A DNA stretch of 64,000 bases from assembly GCF_050947875.1 (NCBI RefSeq), contig NC_134568.1, positions 193,829,353-193,893,352 on the forward strand, given 5' to 3'. The stretch is from Dermacentor variabilis (taxonomy: Eukaryota > Arthropoda > Arachnida > Ixodida > Ixodidae). A model generated the notes under the pieces. That model saw nothing but the letters and a program-made list of their open reading frames with translations. It was not told the origin of the DNA and made no database searches. Position 1 is the first letter of the stretch. The number at the start of each line of letters is the position of its first letter. Made by a program: the position numbers and the translations under genes. This document shows positions 1 to 11,565 of the stretch, piece after piece.

Positions 1-126
1 GAGATATTTTCGCGATGGAGGTCCGAGGAAGTATGTTAAACACAGTGAAAAGCTACTTATCCACCGCACGTTTCGTGTGAGAGTGAGAGCAATGCTTTAT
101 CTAGAACATTCACCCAGGATACTGGG

Positions 127-2236
127 GTGCCGCAAGGGGGTGTGCTTAGTTGCACACTGTTTATTGTAAAGATGAACTCGCTGTATACAGTCATAGCACG
201 CACAATGTTTTATTCGGTATATGTCGATGACGTACAGATAGGCTTTAAATCATGTAACATTGCGATCTGCGAGCGACAGATACAGCTCACATTAAAAAAA
301 TTTTCTAAATGGGCGGATGCAAATTACTTTAAAATAAATTGCCACAAAAGTACGTGTATACACTTTTCAAATAGAAGAGGCATAACACTAGTGCCAAAAC
401 TCGCCATCAATCGAGAGCAACTATCTGTGAGCAGTGAACACAAATTCCTGCGAATAATTCTAGATTCTAAGCTTACTTTCATCCCCCAACTTAAATATCT
501 GAAAGCAAAATGTTTGAAAACGATGAATATTTTAAAAATTCTGCCTCGCACAACATGGGGCAGTGATCGACAATGTATCCTGAAATTGCACAGGAGCCTT
601 GTACGTTCTCCGTCTTGACTATGGTGCTATAATCTATCATTCTGTGACACCGGGCGTGCCAAAAATCCTAGACCCTGTCCACCACCTAGGTATCCGCCTA
701 GCGACCGATGCTTTCAAGACAAGCCCTGTAGAAAGTCTCTATGTAGAATCAAACGAGTGGTCCCTCCGTCTACAGAGGTCATATTCCAGCTTCACATATT
801 ATCTGAAAGTAAACTCGAATCTTGAACATCCTTGTTACACAATTGTAAACGACGTGTCCTGTGCCGTACTTTTTAATAATCGGCCTAAAGCCAGAAAGCC
901 CTTCTCGCTCAGTGTAAGGAATCTCAGTGAAGAAATGTGTGTCCCACTTGAAGAACACCATTTAGTGCTTCCAAAGAAGCTGTCGCCGCCGTGGCAGTGG
1001 TAGCCCGTGGAATGCGACAGCTCGTTTATTGAAGTCAGTAAGCGTGCTCCTGAGGTGCACATTCGAATGCACTTCCTTGAACTTCGGTCGAAGTACTGCT
1101 TCCCGGAGTTTTACAGCGATGCATCTAAGTCACAAGCCGACGTTTCTTATGCAGCAGTCGGTCCGTCCTTTTCGGACTCTGGAATTCTGCATGCGCAAAC
1201 AAGTATCTTTACAGCTGAAGCCTATGCACTATTATCAACTGTAAAACACACAAAACAATTAAAACTAGGAAAGTCAATTATATATACCGACTCTCTGAGC
1301 GTTGTTAAGACGTTAGCCTCGCTAAAAAAGCACAAAAATCCTGTAATTAATAATCTTTATACACTCTTGTGCGTGTAATTATGCGTGTAATCAGCGTGTC
1401 ATTATATGCTGGGTGCCAGGGCACAGAGGCATCGAGGGTAATGTACTTGCTGACGAAATAGCCACGTCCACAGCAAGAAAAGATTTCAACACTTGCATAG
1501 CTGTCCCCGCCATAGATTTGAGACCTTTTATTCGCAAAAAATTAAGAGATTATTGGCAACACTTTTGGGACTCCCAAACCACGAATATGATAGGATAGGG
1601 ATAACTTTAATAAAGTGCCGGCAAACTACGGTTTAACGCGTCGTGACGCTGGCCAAGCGTCGACCCGGCGTTATACCCTACTCTGCACTAGCCCAGTTGG
1701 GCCCGTTTGTAGTGGGTCATGTGGCTTGTGCTTTTCGAGCGCACCCTGGGCCTGCTGGACGGCCCATAGTTGTGAGTCCTTGTCTACAGACTGCAGTGCA
1801 CCTTGACGTTCGGGCGGGTAAGTCGTGGAGGTAGCTGCCGTCGGGAACCTGGCACAGTCCAAACCACGAATAAACTTCACTTAATCAGGCCGGATTTAAG
1901 AACTTCCTCCTCTATAATAAAATTACGAGAAAGCGATGTTGCCTTCTGTTGACTAAGAATAGGGCACACATGCAGTACACACAACTACTTGCTTACTGGT
2001 GGTGAACCTCCTACATGTGGTAGATGTGGTAAAAGACTGACGGTCATCCACGTCCTTGTGGAAGGTAGGGAAACAGAATACGAGAGGAAAAAGCTCTTTC
2101 CCTTGGCGTATCAACACCATATCCAATTACATCCAGCACAGTTTCTCGGCACGAACCCATTATTCGACACCAAATCAGTTTTAAATTATTTAAATGACAT
2201 TCAAACATTGCACATTATCCGACCAAATGTTACGTA
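127..2236 (+). pseudogene. Broken pol of I-clade-like LINE (RT, RNase H, Cys-rich C-terminus)
   Basis: Retrotransposon polyprotein that would copy element RNA into DNA at the target site. In 127-618 I see the RT motif PQGGVLS followed by YVDD, the palm catalytic box, intact as a motif. A frame change near 599 leads into the thumb/connection region (599-1003). From about 1007 an RNase H domain follows, with YSDAS, AEAYAL and YTDSLS giving the acidic residues, and WVPGHRGIEGN just after a frame break at about 1378-1410. The reading is then interrupted by the insert at 1588-1858 and resumes at 1900-2236 with CGRCGK...H, the Cys-rich C-terminal motif common in these elements. At least three frame breaks make it non-functional. 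No start codon applies because the 5' end is outside. Confidence 0.78.
1588..1858 (-). mobile_element. Nested 5'-truncated LINE tail, TSD-flanked
   Basis: A 271-bp insertion inside the RNase H-distal part of the older LINE. The 14-base sequence CCAAACCACGAATA occurs on both sides (1574-1587 and 1859-1872), a target-site duplication typical of target-primed reverse transcription. Read on the minus strand, the insert encodes a C-terminal fragment containing QLWAVQQAQ, related to the WAVQRA motif of the LINEs ending at 12596 and 48901. It finishes in AATAAAGTT and a short TATCC-type repeat tail. Confidence 0.8.
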
Positions 2237-2613
2237 GTACGGCTTCCTAAAAGAGGCTGCTACTGCGTTCGTTAGATTTAGCATAGCACGTGTCTCCAGG
2301 CCCTTGCATTCAAGGGCCCTGTAGAGGCATTAGTGCTCCGTCCACTACACGTTCTGTTATATCATCCGTGCATAAAAAGACACTGTCATAGTTCACATCT
2401 CGGGTCATTGTCATTGTTTTAATACTTGTTTATTTTGTGCAATCTAGAGCGACTGGTTTTAGGCCTATTTACAGCCATGCCGCATCCACCATTCGAAGTA
2501 CTTTTATCCATTTCACGAACAATTCATTGAAAACCGATCACCATGTGTACGGCACTCTTTGGCCATATCTGGCCCTTGGGCCATAAGACCCCGTACATCA
2601 TCATCATCATCAA

Positions 2614-5496
2614 GACTAGGCCAGGCTGTTGCAAACATTTTTGCCTCACAGTAAAACATCACATGACTCCTTCGACTAGATGCAGATGGGGTGGTCCTAT
2701 GAGGCACCTTAGTAAAGCTAATGGTATCAAAATGGAGAGGTCGCAAGCACTACGCCTCGGCTACACCATTTCACTTATAGGCAAAATATAGATTTTCTTG
2801 AAGACATAAATATAATTAAAAATAAAAGGGGAACTTCAGGACGCTTGAACGCTAACACACACACATACACAAAAACGCGCCTGTATTCTTTTGCTGACTC
2901 TCCTCCCCACTACACTATATATGCATACCTCTACAACGCATACTATCACTGTTATCTTTAGGTGGCGTTGTGTAGAGGTGTCACACGGTCGATTAGTTGG
3001 GTGTGGTGTATACGCGGACTGCGTACATATTCCCCTGTGGTACGCTCATGACTGAGGGTCAGTAGAGACATAAAACTTCGGTTCGTGGTGCTTAGTGAAA
3101 AGAAATGCATTGCTGTATCCTGAAAATTAAGGAATTGTCGTAATCAGATTGCGCACACGCACGTGCGCACGAACACACACACACACACACACACACACAG
3201 AGAGAGAGACAGAGAAAATAAATAGAAATACTACTTTGTTTTAATATTATTCCTTGTTGAGTAATTCAAACTTTCCCTGTGTCTGTGTGGACGGTTTTGA
3301 CTGTGTTCCACTTTTGATGTTTGAATTAAGTGGTTTTAAGAGACCTCTTTAGTCATAAATAGACAGGTAAGATAGTTTCTGCCGAAATCACCAGCGTGGT
3401 GCAGGGCAAATGCTATCTCTTCCAGACCCTGAATGCATACATATTATATCGACATTAAATCGCCAATGGAGTCGGGCTCTTTTCCTGTCACGCTGTTCTC
3501 CGCAGCCATATTCATTATTATGAAAGGATTTCGAGGACGCTACCAGGGTGCGGCAGGGGAAGCAATCTTTTTTCGTCTCCACATTACCAACGCTCCTGTA
3601 TTGTGCACCTATTGCATTCTTAACCTCCGTGGTTGTAGCCAGCGGTCTGATAATTACTGCCTGCAGAGGGAAAGCATTCTACGCCTTCCGAGGTTATTCT
3701 TACCTAGTGGAGCTTTTCGCAGCGCACGTTGGAGCACATGGGTTGCGGATACTATGTGGAATCCGAGGTGAACGTTTTCTCAGCAAATAATTCAAGGGCG
3801 CAAATGCTTGTAACATTGGTTGCACTGGTTCAGTGTTTTACCGTGGACTGCTTATCCTTGCGTTACCAAAATGAACACATAAATGTAGAATATCACGCTC
3901 GCTTTTTGATTTCGTCCTAAAGATGGCAACCAGTCTACCGCTTCTTTCTGCGCCCTTTAATCAAGAGGGGAAAGTAAAACAAATGAAGAAACTGAACCTG
4001 AGAATCTACTTTCATGTCCTGCACCGTGAATAGGACAAGAAGAAACATAGTACACGGAGACGCAAAGAGAGCAGGGAGAAACAGGATATGCACCAGATAT
4101 ACAGTTGACGTTTGTGGTCATCTTCCAGATTCACGGCCGAATCCTTCCGAAGACTTAGCCTCTTCCAGAGTTATACAGAAATGGATTGTTGTGCATGACG
4201 ACAGGTGCCACCATTGAAAGACTCGCCCCTTATTCACACACGCCCTTTCCTGAAATAACCCCTAAACCGGCAGCCACTTGCTGCGTCAAGGCGGACGTTC
4301 CGGCAGTTGGCCGCGCTGCAGCATTCTATACGTGGCGAAACGTCAATGCAGAGTCATAGGGGCTTGACTTCGCGGTCCCCCGCATGAAATCCCCGGATTT
4401 CAATGCTGTGCTTCGCATTATTCCTGACCAATCTGCCACAATATTTCATGTTCTATCTTCTTTACTGGCACGAGCGTCGAGTGACTGACTTGTTTTTTTG
4501 CGCAGCACTTCCGGTTCACCTCCTGAGAGAACAAGGCAGGAAGTTCAGAATAAATCAGAAAAAACAGAAAAAAATTGTATAGTGCGAAATTCATGGGTTT
4601 CATTATAGATATGATATCAGAGCAAAAGTTTAGTTACAAGTTGAGTTACTGAAGTGTCCGGAATAATTAGAATGAATTAGAAATCGCTGATAACTGCACA
4701 CCAAACCACAAAATCGTAGAGATTAGAGACCCGCCACGTGAGCACGACTTTGGCGGAATTCCTGAAAACCCGGAAGAAGAAAGAGGAAGTAATGACTTCA
4801 GTAATTACGTCACACACAGGAAGCTGGCATGATATTTAACCGGCTAAGTCATGGAAAACAATTGCCTCTGGCTTCGGTTCGCGAGTTGCGTTCGCCTAAA
4901 GCTAACATAAAGAACACCAACGCCAAGGTGTGAGGGGCGACTAAGAGACACCTAAGTGAAAGATTAGGGTCGCCTACCATTATATTTTTTACCTTTTCTC
5001 ACAAAAATTTCTCACCACCTTTCCTGCAGAGGTAGTGGCCCTGACGAAAAGATCGCGCACCTTGTATGCTAATGCCCCCAATTCAGAGCTGGAATGCATG
5101 CCGTTTCTATATGGTCCCGCGAGTTTGGCAATCACAGGTTTCTCTAACCGGAGACCTTCTGTTGCTTTGGTATGCAGAACGTTGTTAATCAATTGGCCGT
5201 ATCCTTTTACCTCGTTAAGTCACTTGCCACATAACAGCTGTCCATGGTGCGCGCGGTGCAGCGTTTACCGATTAACTGCTTGTCTGTTTCCCCCAAGTTT
5301 GGCATTTTATCAGCTAATGATAAGCTCTCTGTGCAATAAATAAATACACCGGCAGATCCCTCACCCTGTGGCAATCGATGTTATGCGAAGCAGTATGCGG
5401 GGAACCTACCAATTTAACGAAACGACCACTAGAGCACCAAGACGTAGGCGGCTGTTTCATGACCTACGTCACACGCATGTGATCACATTTATGTCA
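2614..5496. other. No gene recognised; contains (AC)n
   Basis: About 2.9 kb in which I see no coding pattern, RNA gene or recognisable transposon. It holds an (AC)n run at 3172-3199 followed by (AG)n to 3209. The short open frames here have no domain signature. The first member of a 46-bp direct repeat lies at 5408-5453. Confidence 0.5.
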
Positions 5497-5846
5497 TGAC
5501 CAATCGTTTCTTAAATTATGGGGTTTTACGCGCGAAAACCACTTGCTGATTATGAGGCACGCCGTAGTGGAGGACTCCAGAAATTTCAACCACCTGGGGT
5601 TCTTTAACGTGCGCCTAAATCTAAGTACACGGGTGTTTTCGCATTTCGCCCCCATCGAAATGCGGCCGCCGTGGCCGGGATTCGATCCCGCGACCTCGTG
5701 CTCAGCAGCCTAACACCATAGCCACTGAGCAACCACGGCGGGTGACCAATCGTTTATGTTCGTCATACACTCTTGTCCTACTATGCCAATTTTAGTGCAT
5801 ACCGAATTAACGAAACGACCATGAGAGCACCAAGACGTAGGCGGCT
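5408..5846 (+). repeat. 46-bp direct repeat pair (5408-5453 and 5801-5846)
   Basis: Two 46-bp sequences, both ending AGACGTAGGCGGCT, with about four or five mismatches, 393 bp apart on the same strand. The Ruka SINE at 5510-5742 lies between them, so the original spacing before that insertion was roughly 150 bp. This looks like remnants of a local duplication or of an older repeat. Confidence 0.6.
5510..5742 (-). mobile_element. Ruka-type tRNA-derived SINE, copy 1
   Basis: On the minus strand it begins with a tRNA-like head: an A-box-like TGGCTATGGTGTTAGG and a B-box-like GGGATCGAATCC. It ends in the AT-rich tail CCCCATAATT. A 13-base target-site duplication, TGACCAATCGTTT, is visible at 5497-5509 and 5743-5755. 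The SINE name is from memory of the tick family; the structure itself is plain in the sequence. Confidence 0.88.
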
Positions 5847-5984
5847 AGATAGATATTGTCCAAGTGGAAAATGTTGGCCCCAAGAAGTGCTTCGCATTTG
5901 ATAAATAATATAATAACTAAGAAATTACTTTTTCATTGAGACATTGGTAGCCATAGTAACAAAAACATGGAGGCTTGTTACACA

Positions 5985-8079
5985 AACTAAAGAGAGAGAG
6001 AGTGAAAGCAAGGACAGGAAAGGCAGGGAGGTCAACCAGAAGAGCACCCGGTTGGCTACCCTACACTGGAGGTGGGGGAAAGGGGAATAAAACAGGAAAA
6101 AAGGGAGAGAGTAAGCACTGAGTGCGTGTAGGAGGGACACTATACACAGGAACACTGTGAACGGTCTCTTAAGCCGGCGCACTTCAAGTACTGCATTAGT
6201 GCACGAATCGTTTTTCGTGCCAGTGACGTTGTGGCCAAGGTCCGAGTATCTATGACTCGGTGAACGGTCGTCCAGTCGGCGTAAAGTTGGCCGCAGAGAC
6301 AGGCGTTGTGCATCGTAGCGAGGGCAGGTACACAATAGGTGCTCGATGGTCTCCTCGCACCCACAGGAGTCGCACATCGGGCTCTCGGCCATTCCCAAAC
6401 GATAGGAGTACGCGTTCGTGAACGCCACTCCCAGCCACAAGCAGCACAGCAACGCTGTTTCGCCGCGGAAAAAGCTAGATGGTAATTGTAGCCGCAGCGT
6501 GGGGTCCAGTTCATGTAATCGCCAATTGAAGGCACTTGAACTCCGGAGATCTTCTGACTTTTTGCGTGCAAGTAGGCGAAGTTCCTTGACAGCGTCCGAC
6601 CTCGCCAAAGGTGTTGGGCGCGTCTGGGTATCTTCGTGGGCAGACCGGGCAGCCTTGTACGTCAGCTAGGTTGTTGCCGACGATACCAGTGAGCAGGAAT
6701 CCATTGAAATATAAGGTGGTTCCCTCTTTCCAGAGCATGGTGGTGCACTTCCGTGATGTCAGATATCATCTTCTCGTAAGTTCTGTGATGTAATGCAGAC
6801 TTAGTACTGTGTAAAAAATTAATTGTGGGGTTTTACGTGCTATAACCACTTTCTGATTATGAGGCACGCCGTAGTGGATGACTCCGTAAATTTCGACCAC
6901 CTAGGGTTCTTTAACGTGCACCTAAATCTAAGTAAACTGGTGTTTTCGCCCCCATCGAAATGCGGCCGCCGTGGCCGGGATTCGATCCCGCGACCTCGTG
7001 CTCAGCAGCCTAAAACCATAGCCACTGAGCAACCATGGCTGGTTGATACTGTGAAGAGCTGCCTTATAATCACAAAATACGACCCACTTCTCTCTTGGCT
7101 CATCGGTGACGTACGTGACGTACGTACGGAGAGCCGCATGTTCTGCCGACGTAGATGTAGTCATGTGTGGCAATTTAAATCTAACTGTACCCTGCTTAAA
7201 TGGAACGACGAATGGGGAAATTGAGATGGTAGGTGAGGTCGAACCATCGGTATATATAGGTATGTGGTCATGATACGTCTTGTGCAGCAATAGGAGCGTA
7301 AGTTGCTTCAGAGCCGGCGATGGATGATTGGACTTTTCGTAATTACAGGAATAACAAAAAAACCTTGAGGCTGTCGCAGGCACCAAAGGGGAGATCAAGG
7401 CTTTGCCGCCGCTGTAAAATATGATGGTATGCACTTTTGATGAGCGTTAATCACTCGTGAAAAGGTCGCTTGAGGTCTGTCGGCTGGTAGGGAGGCCACG
7501 CGATGGTCGGGGATCCTTGACAGATGGCGAATGTGCGCTCGGAGAGAGTCGACAGCTACATGTGTCTGGATTATATGATCCCCCGCGATGGCGATTGTTG
7601 CTGCTGTTGAATGGGGATGGGGTTTCATAATGGGGATCAAGCGGCTTGATTTTCATTGTTTAGGAACGGCGCCGTTCTGCCAAGACTCATTGTAGCAGTT
7701 GAGCAGCTCATCACGTGCGTCATGTCCAAGGTGGCATAGGGCAGCATACGTGATGCCATCAGGTCCTGGTGACGAAGAACGCCTGCAGGTCGCCAACGCA
7801 GCATCGAGCTCTTCGAGTGAAAATAGTACGTTCATTTCTGGTACACGTGCCTTAAGGGATGTCATTCAGTGCTGCGTCAGTAATGATGGCCACGGACCCA
7901 GCAACCCGTGCACAGAACTGTTCAGCCACTTGAAGTTCCAAGCGGAGTTGGTAGAGGGCCAGAGCAGCAAAGGGCTTCCTTTGATGCGGAGATGAGCGAA
8001 GACCCCTAACCGTTCTCCACATGTGCGAGAGCGATTTTCGGGGCTCAAGCGACTGACAGAATGTTTTCCATCGCTTCAT
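5985..8079 (-). pseudogene. I-clade LINE, minus strand, RT core deleted
   Basis: Reading from 8079 downward: an EN-RT linker, then the RT fingers motif SPGPDGITY (about 7700-7780), then an abrupt jump at about 7650-7600 to the RT-RNase H connection. The palm with the YxDD box is missing. RNase H follows with IYTDGS, AEHAALR and VVFCDYKAALHSI. It is interrupted by a Ruka SINE at 6812-7046 and resumes with GIVGNNLAD and a C-terminal Cys motif CDSCGCEETIEHLLCTC in the open stretch 5925-6608. The 3' UTR is CT-rich and ends near 5987. A second piece of the same 3' UTR is at 34709-34862. Catalytically dead because the palm is lost. Confidence 0.75.
6812..7046 (-). mobile_element. Ruka-type SINE, copy 2, inside a LINE RNase H
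   Basis: Same structure as the copy at 5510-5742. A 7-bp duplication, TACTGTG, flanks it at 6805-6811 and 7047-7053. It interrupts the RNase H region of the minus-strand LINE, so it is younger than that LINE. A short internal deletion removes part of the CGCATTT segment near 6948. Confidence 0.85.
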
Positions 8080-9118
8080 ACCACAGATGGGGCGCCGCAG
8101 AAAAGAAGAAGCTAGGCGGCCTGATTAGGAGGATATATAAACAAGCGAATTGACTGATGTTAAGCACGAGGACGGCGAAACTCCTAGAGCTGGGACTGCA
8201 CAACACGCTAGAAGAGCTAATAGAAGCGCAAAGTATAGCGCAATACCAACGCCTCTCCAAGACGACGGCGGGTAGACACATCCTAGATAAATTAGGGATC
8301 CGTACCACACACAGCACGTAGACAAACGGGACATACCCAAGGAAATAAGGCCCAAGCTCACGGCACCCCCTTTACCGAAGAATGTACATGCTGCACACCA
8401 CGAGGGCAGCCGAAAAAGCAGGGCAAAGAACATGGCGAAAAAGTACGGAAGGAACAAGGACGCAGCCTTTCTATACGCTGCACGTTACAAACACAAACGC
8501 AGCTTTGTCGCAGCAGTACTTAACCACAACAGACAACGTTGCACAAGCTTGACTATAAACATGACACGCATCGAAACGCCGGAGGAAGCGGCTATAGCGT
8601 TAGCCATAGCATAAACCAACGCATACTATATAAATCAGCGATTCCCAGACGGCAGTACGCAACTTCGCGAACGGGCGGATTCCAACTGAGGCGCTAAACA
8701 TACTCAGAAAAGGCAAACCAACATTGGAAGACATATGCGTCCAAATCCTACGGATACTTGCCCACACCACCGACTCAATGGGAGAGGACAACCCTAACGC
8801 GGTGGCACAACGTAGCTCGAGGATTGACTTTCCGAGCTGCGACGAACGTAGACCCCTCGACAGCGCCTTCCGAAGTATGGAAATGGGAATACAGAATGAC
8901 CAGGTTCAACGAAATCACCAAAGATTACAAGATGGAAAGATGCACTTATCCACCACTCCATCCACAACTCACTAGATCACAAGCTGTCCAGCGGCGACAA
9001 ATACAAACCAAATCATACATGAGCCCGATACTAATGTACGCTATTTATCCAGGCATATACAAAACAGAGAGATGCAAAATGTGTGGCACCAGAGCCACAC
9101 TAGAACACATGCTATGGG

Positions 9119-9121
<3 letters not shown>
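8080..9121 (+). pseudogene. RNase H-bearing LINE, left part (split by RTE insertion)
   Basis: The C-terminal half of a LINE polyprotein on the + strand. It starts around the RT thumb, where LLELGLHNTLEELIEAQ at about 8181-8235 parallels LLLQLGVHNTHEEI at 42885 in another copy. It continues through a heavily stop-broken RNase H region to the C-terminal CKMCGTRATLEHMLWE at about 9075-9120. The reading continues in register at 12359-12596 on the other side of the RTE insertion, through a WAVQRAKEAAERQE motif to a 3' end with (CTCA)n. The 5' end abuts the minus-strand LINE at 8079. Confidence 0.72.

Positions 9122-9165
<44 letters not shown>
9121..9165. repeat. (ATC)n microsatellite, RTE 3' tail
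   Basis: About 15 uninterrupted TCA units. On the minus strand this is the (TGA)n 3' terminus of the RTE element, immediately next to its target duplication. Confidence 0.95.
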
Positions 9166-9234
9166 GCCTGGTTACGCCCACTGCAGGGCAAAGGCCTCTC
9201 CCATACTTCTCCAACTACCCCGGTCATGTACCAA

Positions 9235-9757
9235 TTATGGCCATGTTGTCCCTGCAAACTCCTTAATCTCATCCGCCCACCTAACTTTCTGCCGCCCTCT
9301 GCTACGCTTCCCTTCTCTTGGAATCCATTCCGTAACTGTTAATGACCATCGGTTATCTTCTCTCCTCATTACGTGTCCTGCCCATGCCCCCCCCCCATTT
9401 CTTTTTCTTGATTTCAACTAAGATATCATTAACTCGCGTTTGTTCCCTCACCCTATCTGCCCTTTTCTTATCCCTTAACGTTACACCTATCATTCTTCTT
9501 TCCATAGCTCGTTGCGTCGTCCTCAATTTAAGTAGAACCCTTTTCGTAAGCCTCCAGGTTTCTGCCCCGTACATGAGTACTGGTAAGACACAGCTGTTAT
9601 AAACTTTTCTCTTGAGGGATAATGGCCATCTCCTGTTCATGATCTGAGAATGCCTGCCAAACGCAGCCCAGCCCATTCTTATTCTTCTGACTATTTCAGA
9701 CTCATGATCCGGATCCGCAGTCACTACCTGTCCTAAGTAGATGTATTCCCTTGCCAC
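9235..9757 (-). pseudogene. RTE ORF2 C-terminal part, frameshifted
   Basis: Continuation of the RTE protein after the RT core. It has the typical YLGQVVTADPDHESEIVRRI, VLPVLMYGAETW and GRQKVRWADEIKEFAG segments found at the C-terminus of RTE proteins. A run of C/G around 9386-9394 shifts the frame between the segments at 9353-9757 and 9235-9417. No domain beyond the conserved RTE C-terminus is visible. Confidence 0.75.
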
Positions 9758-9767
9758 TTCCAGTGCT

Positions 9768-11435
9768 TCACTGCTGTGTAAACTGCTGTTCTCTTCTGAG
9801 ACTGTTAAACATTACTTTAGTTTTCTGCAGATTAATTTTTAGACCCACCCTTCGGTTTTGCCTCTCCAGGTCAGTGAGCATGCATTGCAGTTGGTCCCCT
9901 GAGTTTCTAAGCAAGGCAATATCATCAGCGAATCGCAAGTTACTAAGGTATTCTCCATCAAATCTTATCCCCAATTCTTCCCAATCTAGGTCTCTGAATA
10001 CCTCCTGTAAACACGCTGTGAATACCATTGCAGAGATCGTTTCTCCCTGTCTGACGCCTTTCTTTATTGGGATTCTGTTGATTTCTTTATGGAGGACTAC
10101 GGTGGCTGTGGAGCCGCTATAAATATCTTTCAGTATTTTTACACACGGCTCGTCTACACCCTGATTCCGCAATGCCTCCATGACTGCTGAGGTTTCGACA
10201 GAATCAAACGCTTTCTCGTAATCAATGAAAGCTATATATAAAGTTTGGTTATATTGCGCACATTTTTCTATCACCTGATTGATAGTGTGAATATGGTCTA
10301 TTGTTGAGTAGCCTTTAGGGAATCCTGCCTCGTCCTTTGGTTGACGGAAGTCTAAGGTGTTCCTCATTCTATTTGCAATTACCTTAGTAAATACTTTGTA
10401 GGCAACGGACAGTAAGCTGATCGGTCTATAATTTTTCAAGTCTTTGGCGTCCTCTTTCTTATGGATTAGGATTATGTTAGCGTTTTTCCAAGATTCCGGT
10501 ACGCTCGAAGTCATGATGCATTGCGTATACAGGGTGGCCAGTTTCTCTAGAACAATCTCCCCACCATCCTTCAACAAATCTGCTGTTACCTGATCCTCCC
10601 CAGCTGCCTTCCCCTTTTGCATAGCTTCCAAGGCTTTCTTTACTTCTTCCTCCGTTACTTGTGGGATTTCGAATTCCTCTAGACTATTCTCTCGTCCATT
10701 ATCGTCGTCGGTGCCACTGATACTGTATAAATCTCTATAGAACTCCTCAGCCACTTGAACTATCTCATCCATATTAGCAATGATATTGCCGGCTTTGTCT
10801 CTTAACGCATACCTCTGATTCTTGCCAATTCCTAGTTTCTTCTTCACTGTTTTTAGGCTTACTTCGTTCCTGAGAGCATGTTCAATTCTATCAATATTAT
10901 ACTTCCTTATGTCAGCTGTCTTACGCTTGTTGATTAACTTCGAAAGTTCTGCCAGTTCTATTCTAGCTGTAGGGTTAGAGGCTTTCATACATTGGCGTTT
11001 CCTGATCAGATCTTTCGTCTCCTGCGATAGCTTACTGGTATCCTGTCTAACGGAGTCACCACCGACTTCTATTGCACACTCCTTAATGATGGCCACAAAA
11101 TTGTCGTTAATTGCTTGAACACTAACGTCTTCTTCCTGAGTTAAAGCTGAATACCTGTTCTGTAGCTTGATCTGGAATTCCTCTATTTTCCCTCTTACCG
11201 CTAACTCATTGATCGGTTTCTTATGTACCAGTTTCTTCCGTTCTCTCCTCAGGTCTAGGCTAATTCGAGTTCTTACCATCCTATGGTCACTGCAGCGCAC
11301 CTTGCCGAGCACGTCCACATCTTGTATGATGCCAGGGTTAGCGCAGAGTATGAGGTCTATTTCATTTCTAGTCTCGCCGTTCGGGCTCCTCCACGTCCAC
11401 TTTCGGCTATCCCGCTTGCGGAAGAAGGTATTCAT
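9768..11435 (-). CDS. RTE ORF2 central portion: endonuclease C-terminus plus reverse transcriptase
   Basis: An open 555-codon stretch. It opens with the end of the endonuclease domain (WTWRSPNGETRNEIDLIL and SDHRMV, the SDH catalytic triplet). A helical linker follows, then RT motifs in order: AGEDQVTADLL, NYRPISLLSVAYK, FIDYEKAFDSVE (motif A, catalytic Asp), GVRQGETISAMVF, and FADD at about residues 502-505 (motif C). The family protein is about 1000 residues; its N-terminal endonuclease part lies in other frames at 11566-11844 and 11893-12150, and its C-terminal part at 9235-9757. The first codon here is only the first Met of the open stretch, not the natural start. All catalytic RT residues I can see are present, but the whole protein is broken by frameshifts. 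The role is target-primed reverse transcription of the element. Confidence 0.82.
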   Translation of the reverse strand: MNTFFRKRDSRKWTWRSPNGETRNEIDLILCANPGIIQDVDVLGKVRCSDHRMVRTRISLDLRRERKKLVHKKPINELAVRGKIEEFQIKLQNRYSALTQEEDVSVQAINDNFVAIIKECAIEVGGDSVRQDTSKLSQETKDLIRKRQCMKASNPTARIELAELSKLINKRKTADIRKYNIDRIEHALRNEVSLKTVKKKLGIGKNQRYALRDKAGNIIANMDEIVQVAEEFYRDLYSISGTDDDNGRENSLEEFEIPQVTEEEVKKALEAMQKGKAAGEDQVTADLLKDGGEIVLEKLATLYTQCIMTSSVPESWKNANIILIHKKEDAKDLKNYRPISLLSVAYKVFTKVIANRMRNTLDFRQPKDEAGFPKGYSTIDHIHTINQVIEKCAQYNQTLYIAFIDYEKAFDSVETSAVMEALRNQGVDEPCVKILKDIYSGSTATVVLHKEINRIPIKKGVRQGETISAMVFTACLQEVFRDLDWEELGIRFDGEYLSNLRFADDIALLRNSGDQLQCMLTDLERQNRRVGLKINLQKTKVMFNSLRREQQFTQQ

Positions 11436-11565
11436 TATCCGAATATTATTCTGTTCTGTAAACTCTACTAATAACTACCCCTGATAATCCTAGTGCCTAT
11501 GCCATATTCCCCCACTGCCTTGTCTCCAGCCTGCTTCTTGCCTACCTTGGCATTGAAGTCGCCCA

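Larger units (their letters stand above)
1..2613 (+). mobile_element. I-clade-like non-LTR retrotransposon, 5' end outside window
   Basis: The 3' part of a LINE: reverse transcriptase, RNase H, a Cys-rich C-terminal region, a 3' UTR and a trinucleotide tail. The 3' UTR ends near 2590 in a segment containing GGCCATATCTGGCCC and then (ATC)n at 2596-2613, which is how many tick I-type elements finish. The coding part is broken by stops and by a nested insertion at 1588-1858. The 5' UTR, ORF1 and endonuclease would lie left of base 1. Clade assignment is inferred from the RT-RNase H arrangement and the simple-repeat tail rather than from an alignment. Confidence 0.8.

Noticed and set aside
5510..5742. 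tRNA gene in the Ruka copies
   Set aside because: The head has A/B-box-like parts but lacks full cloverleaf pairing, and the copies have SINE bodies and target duplications.
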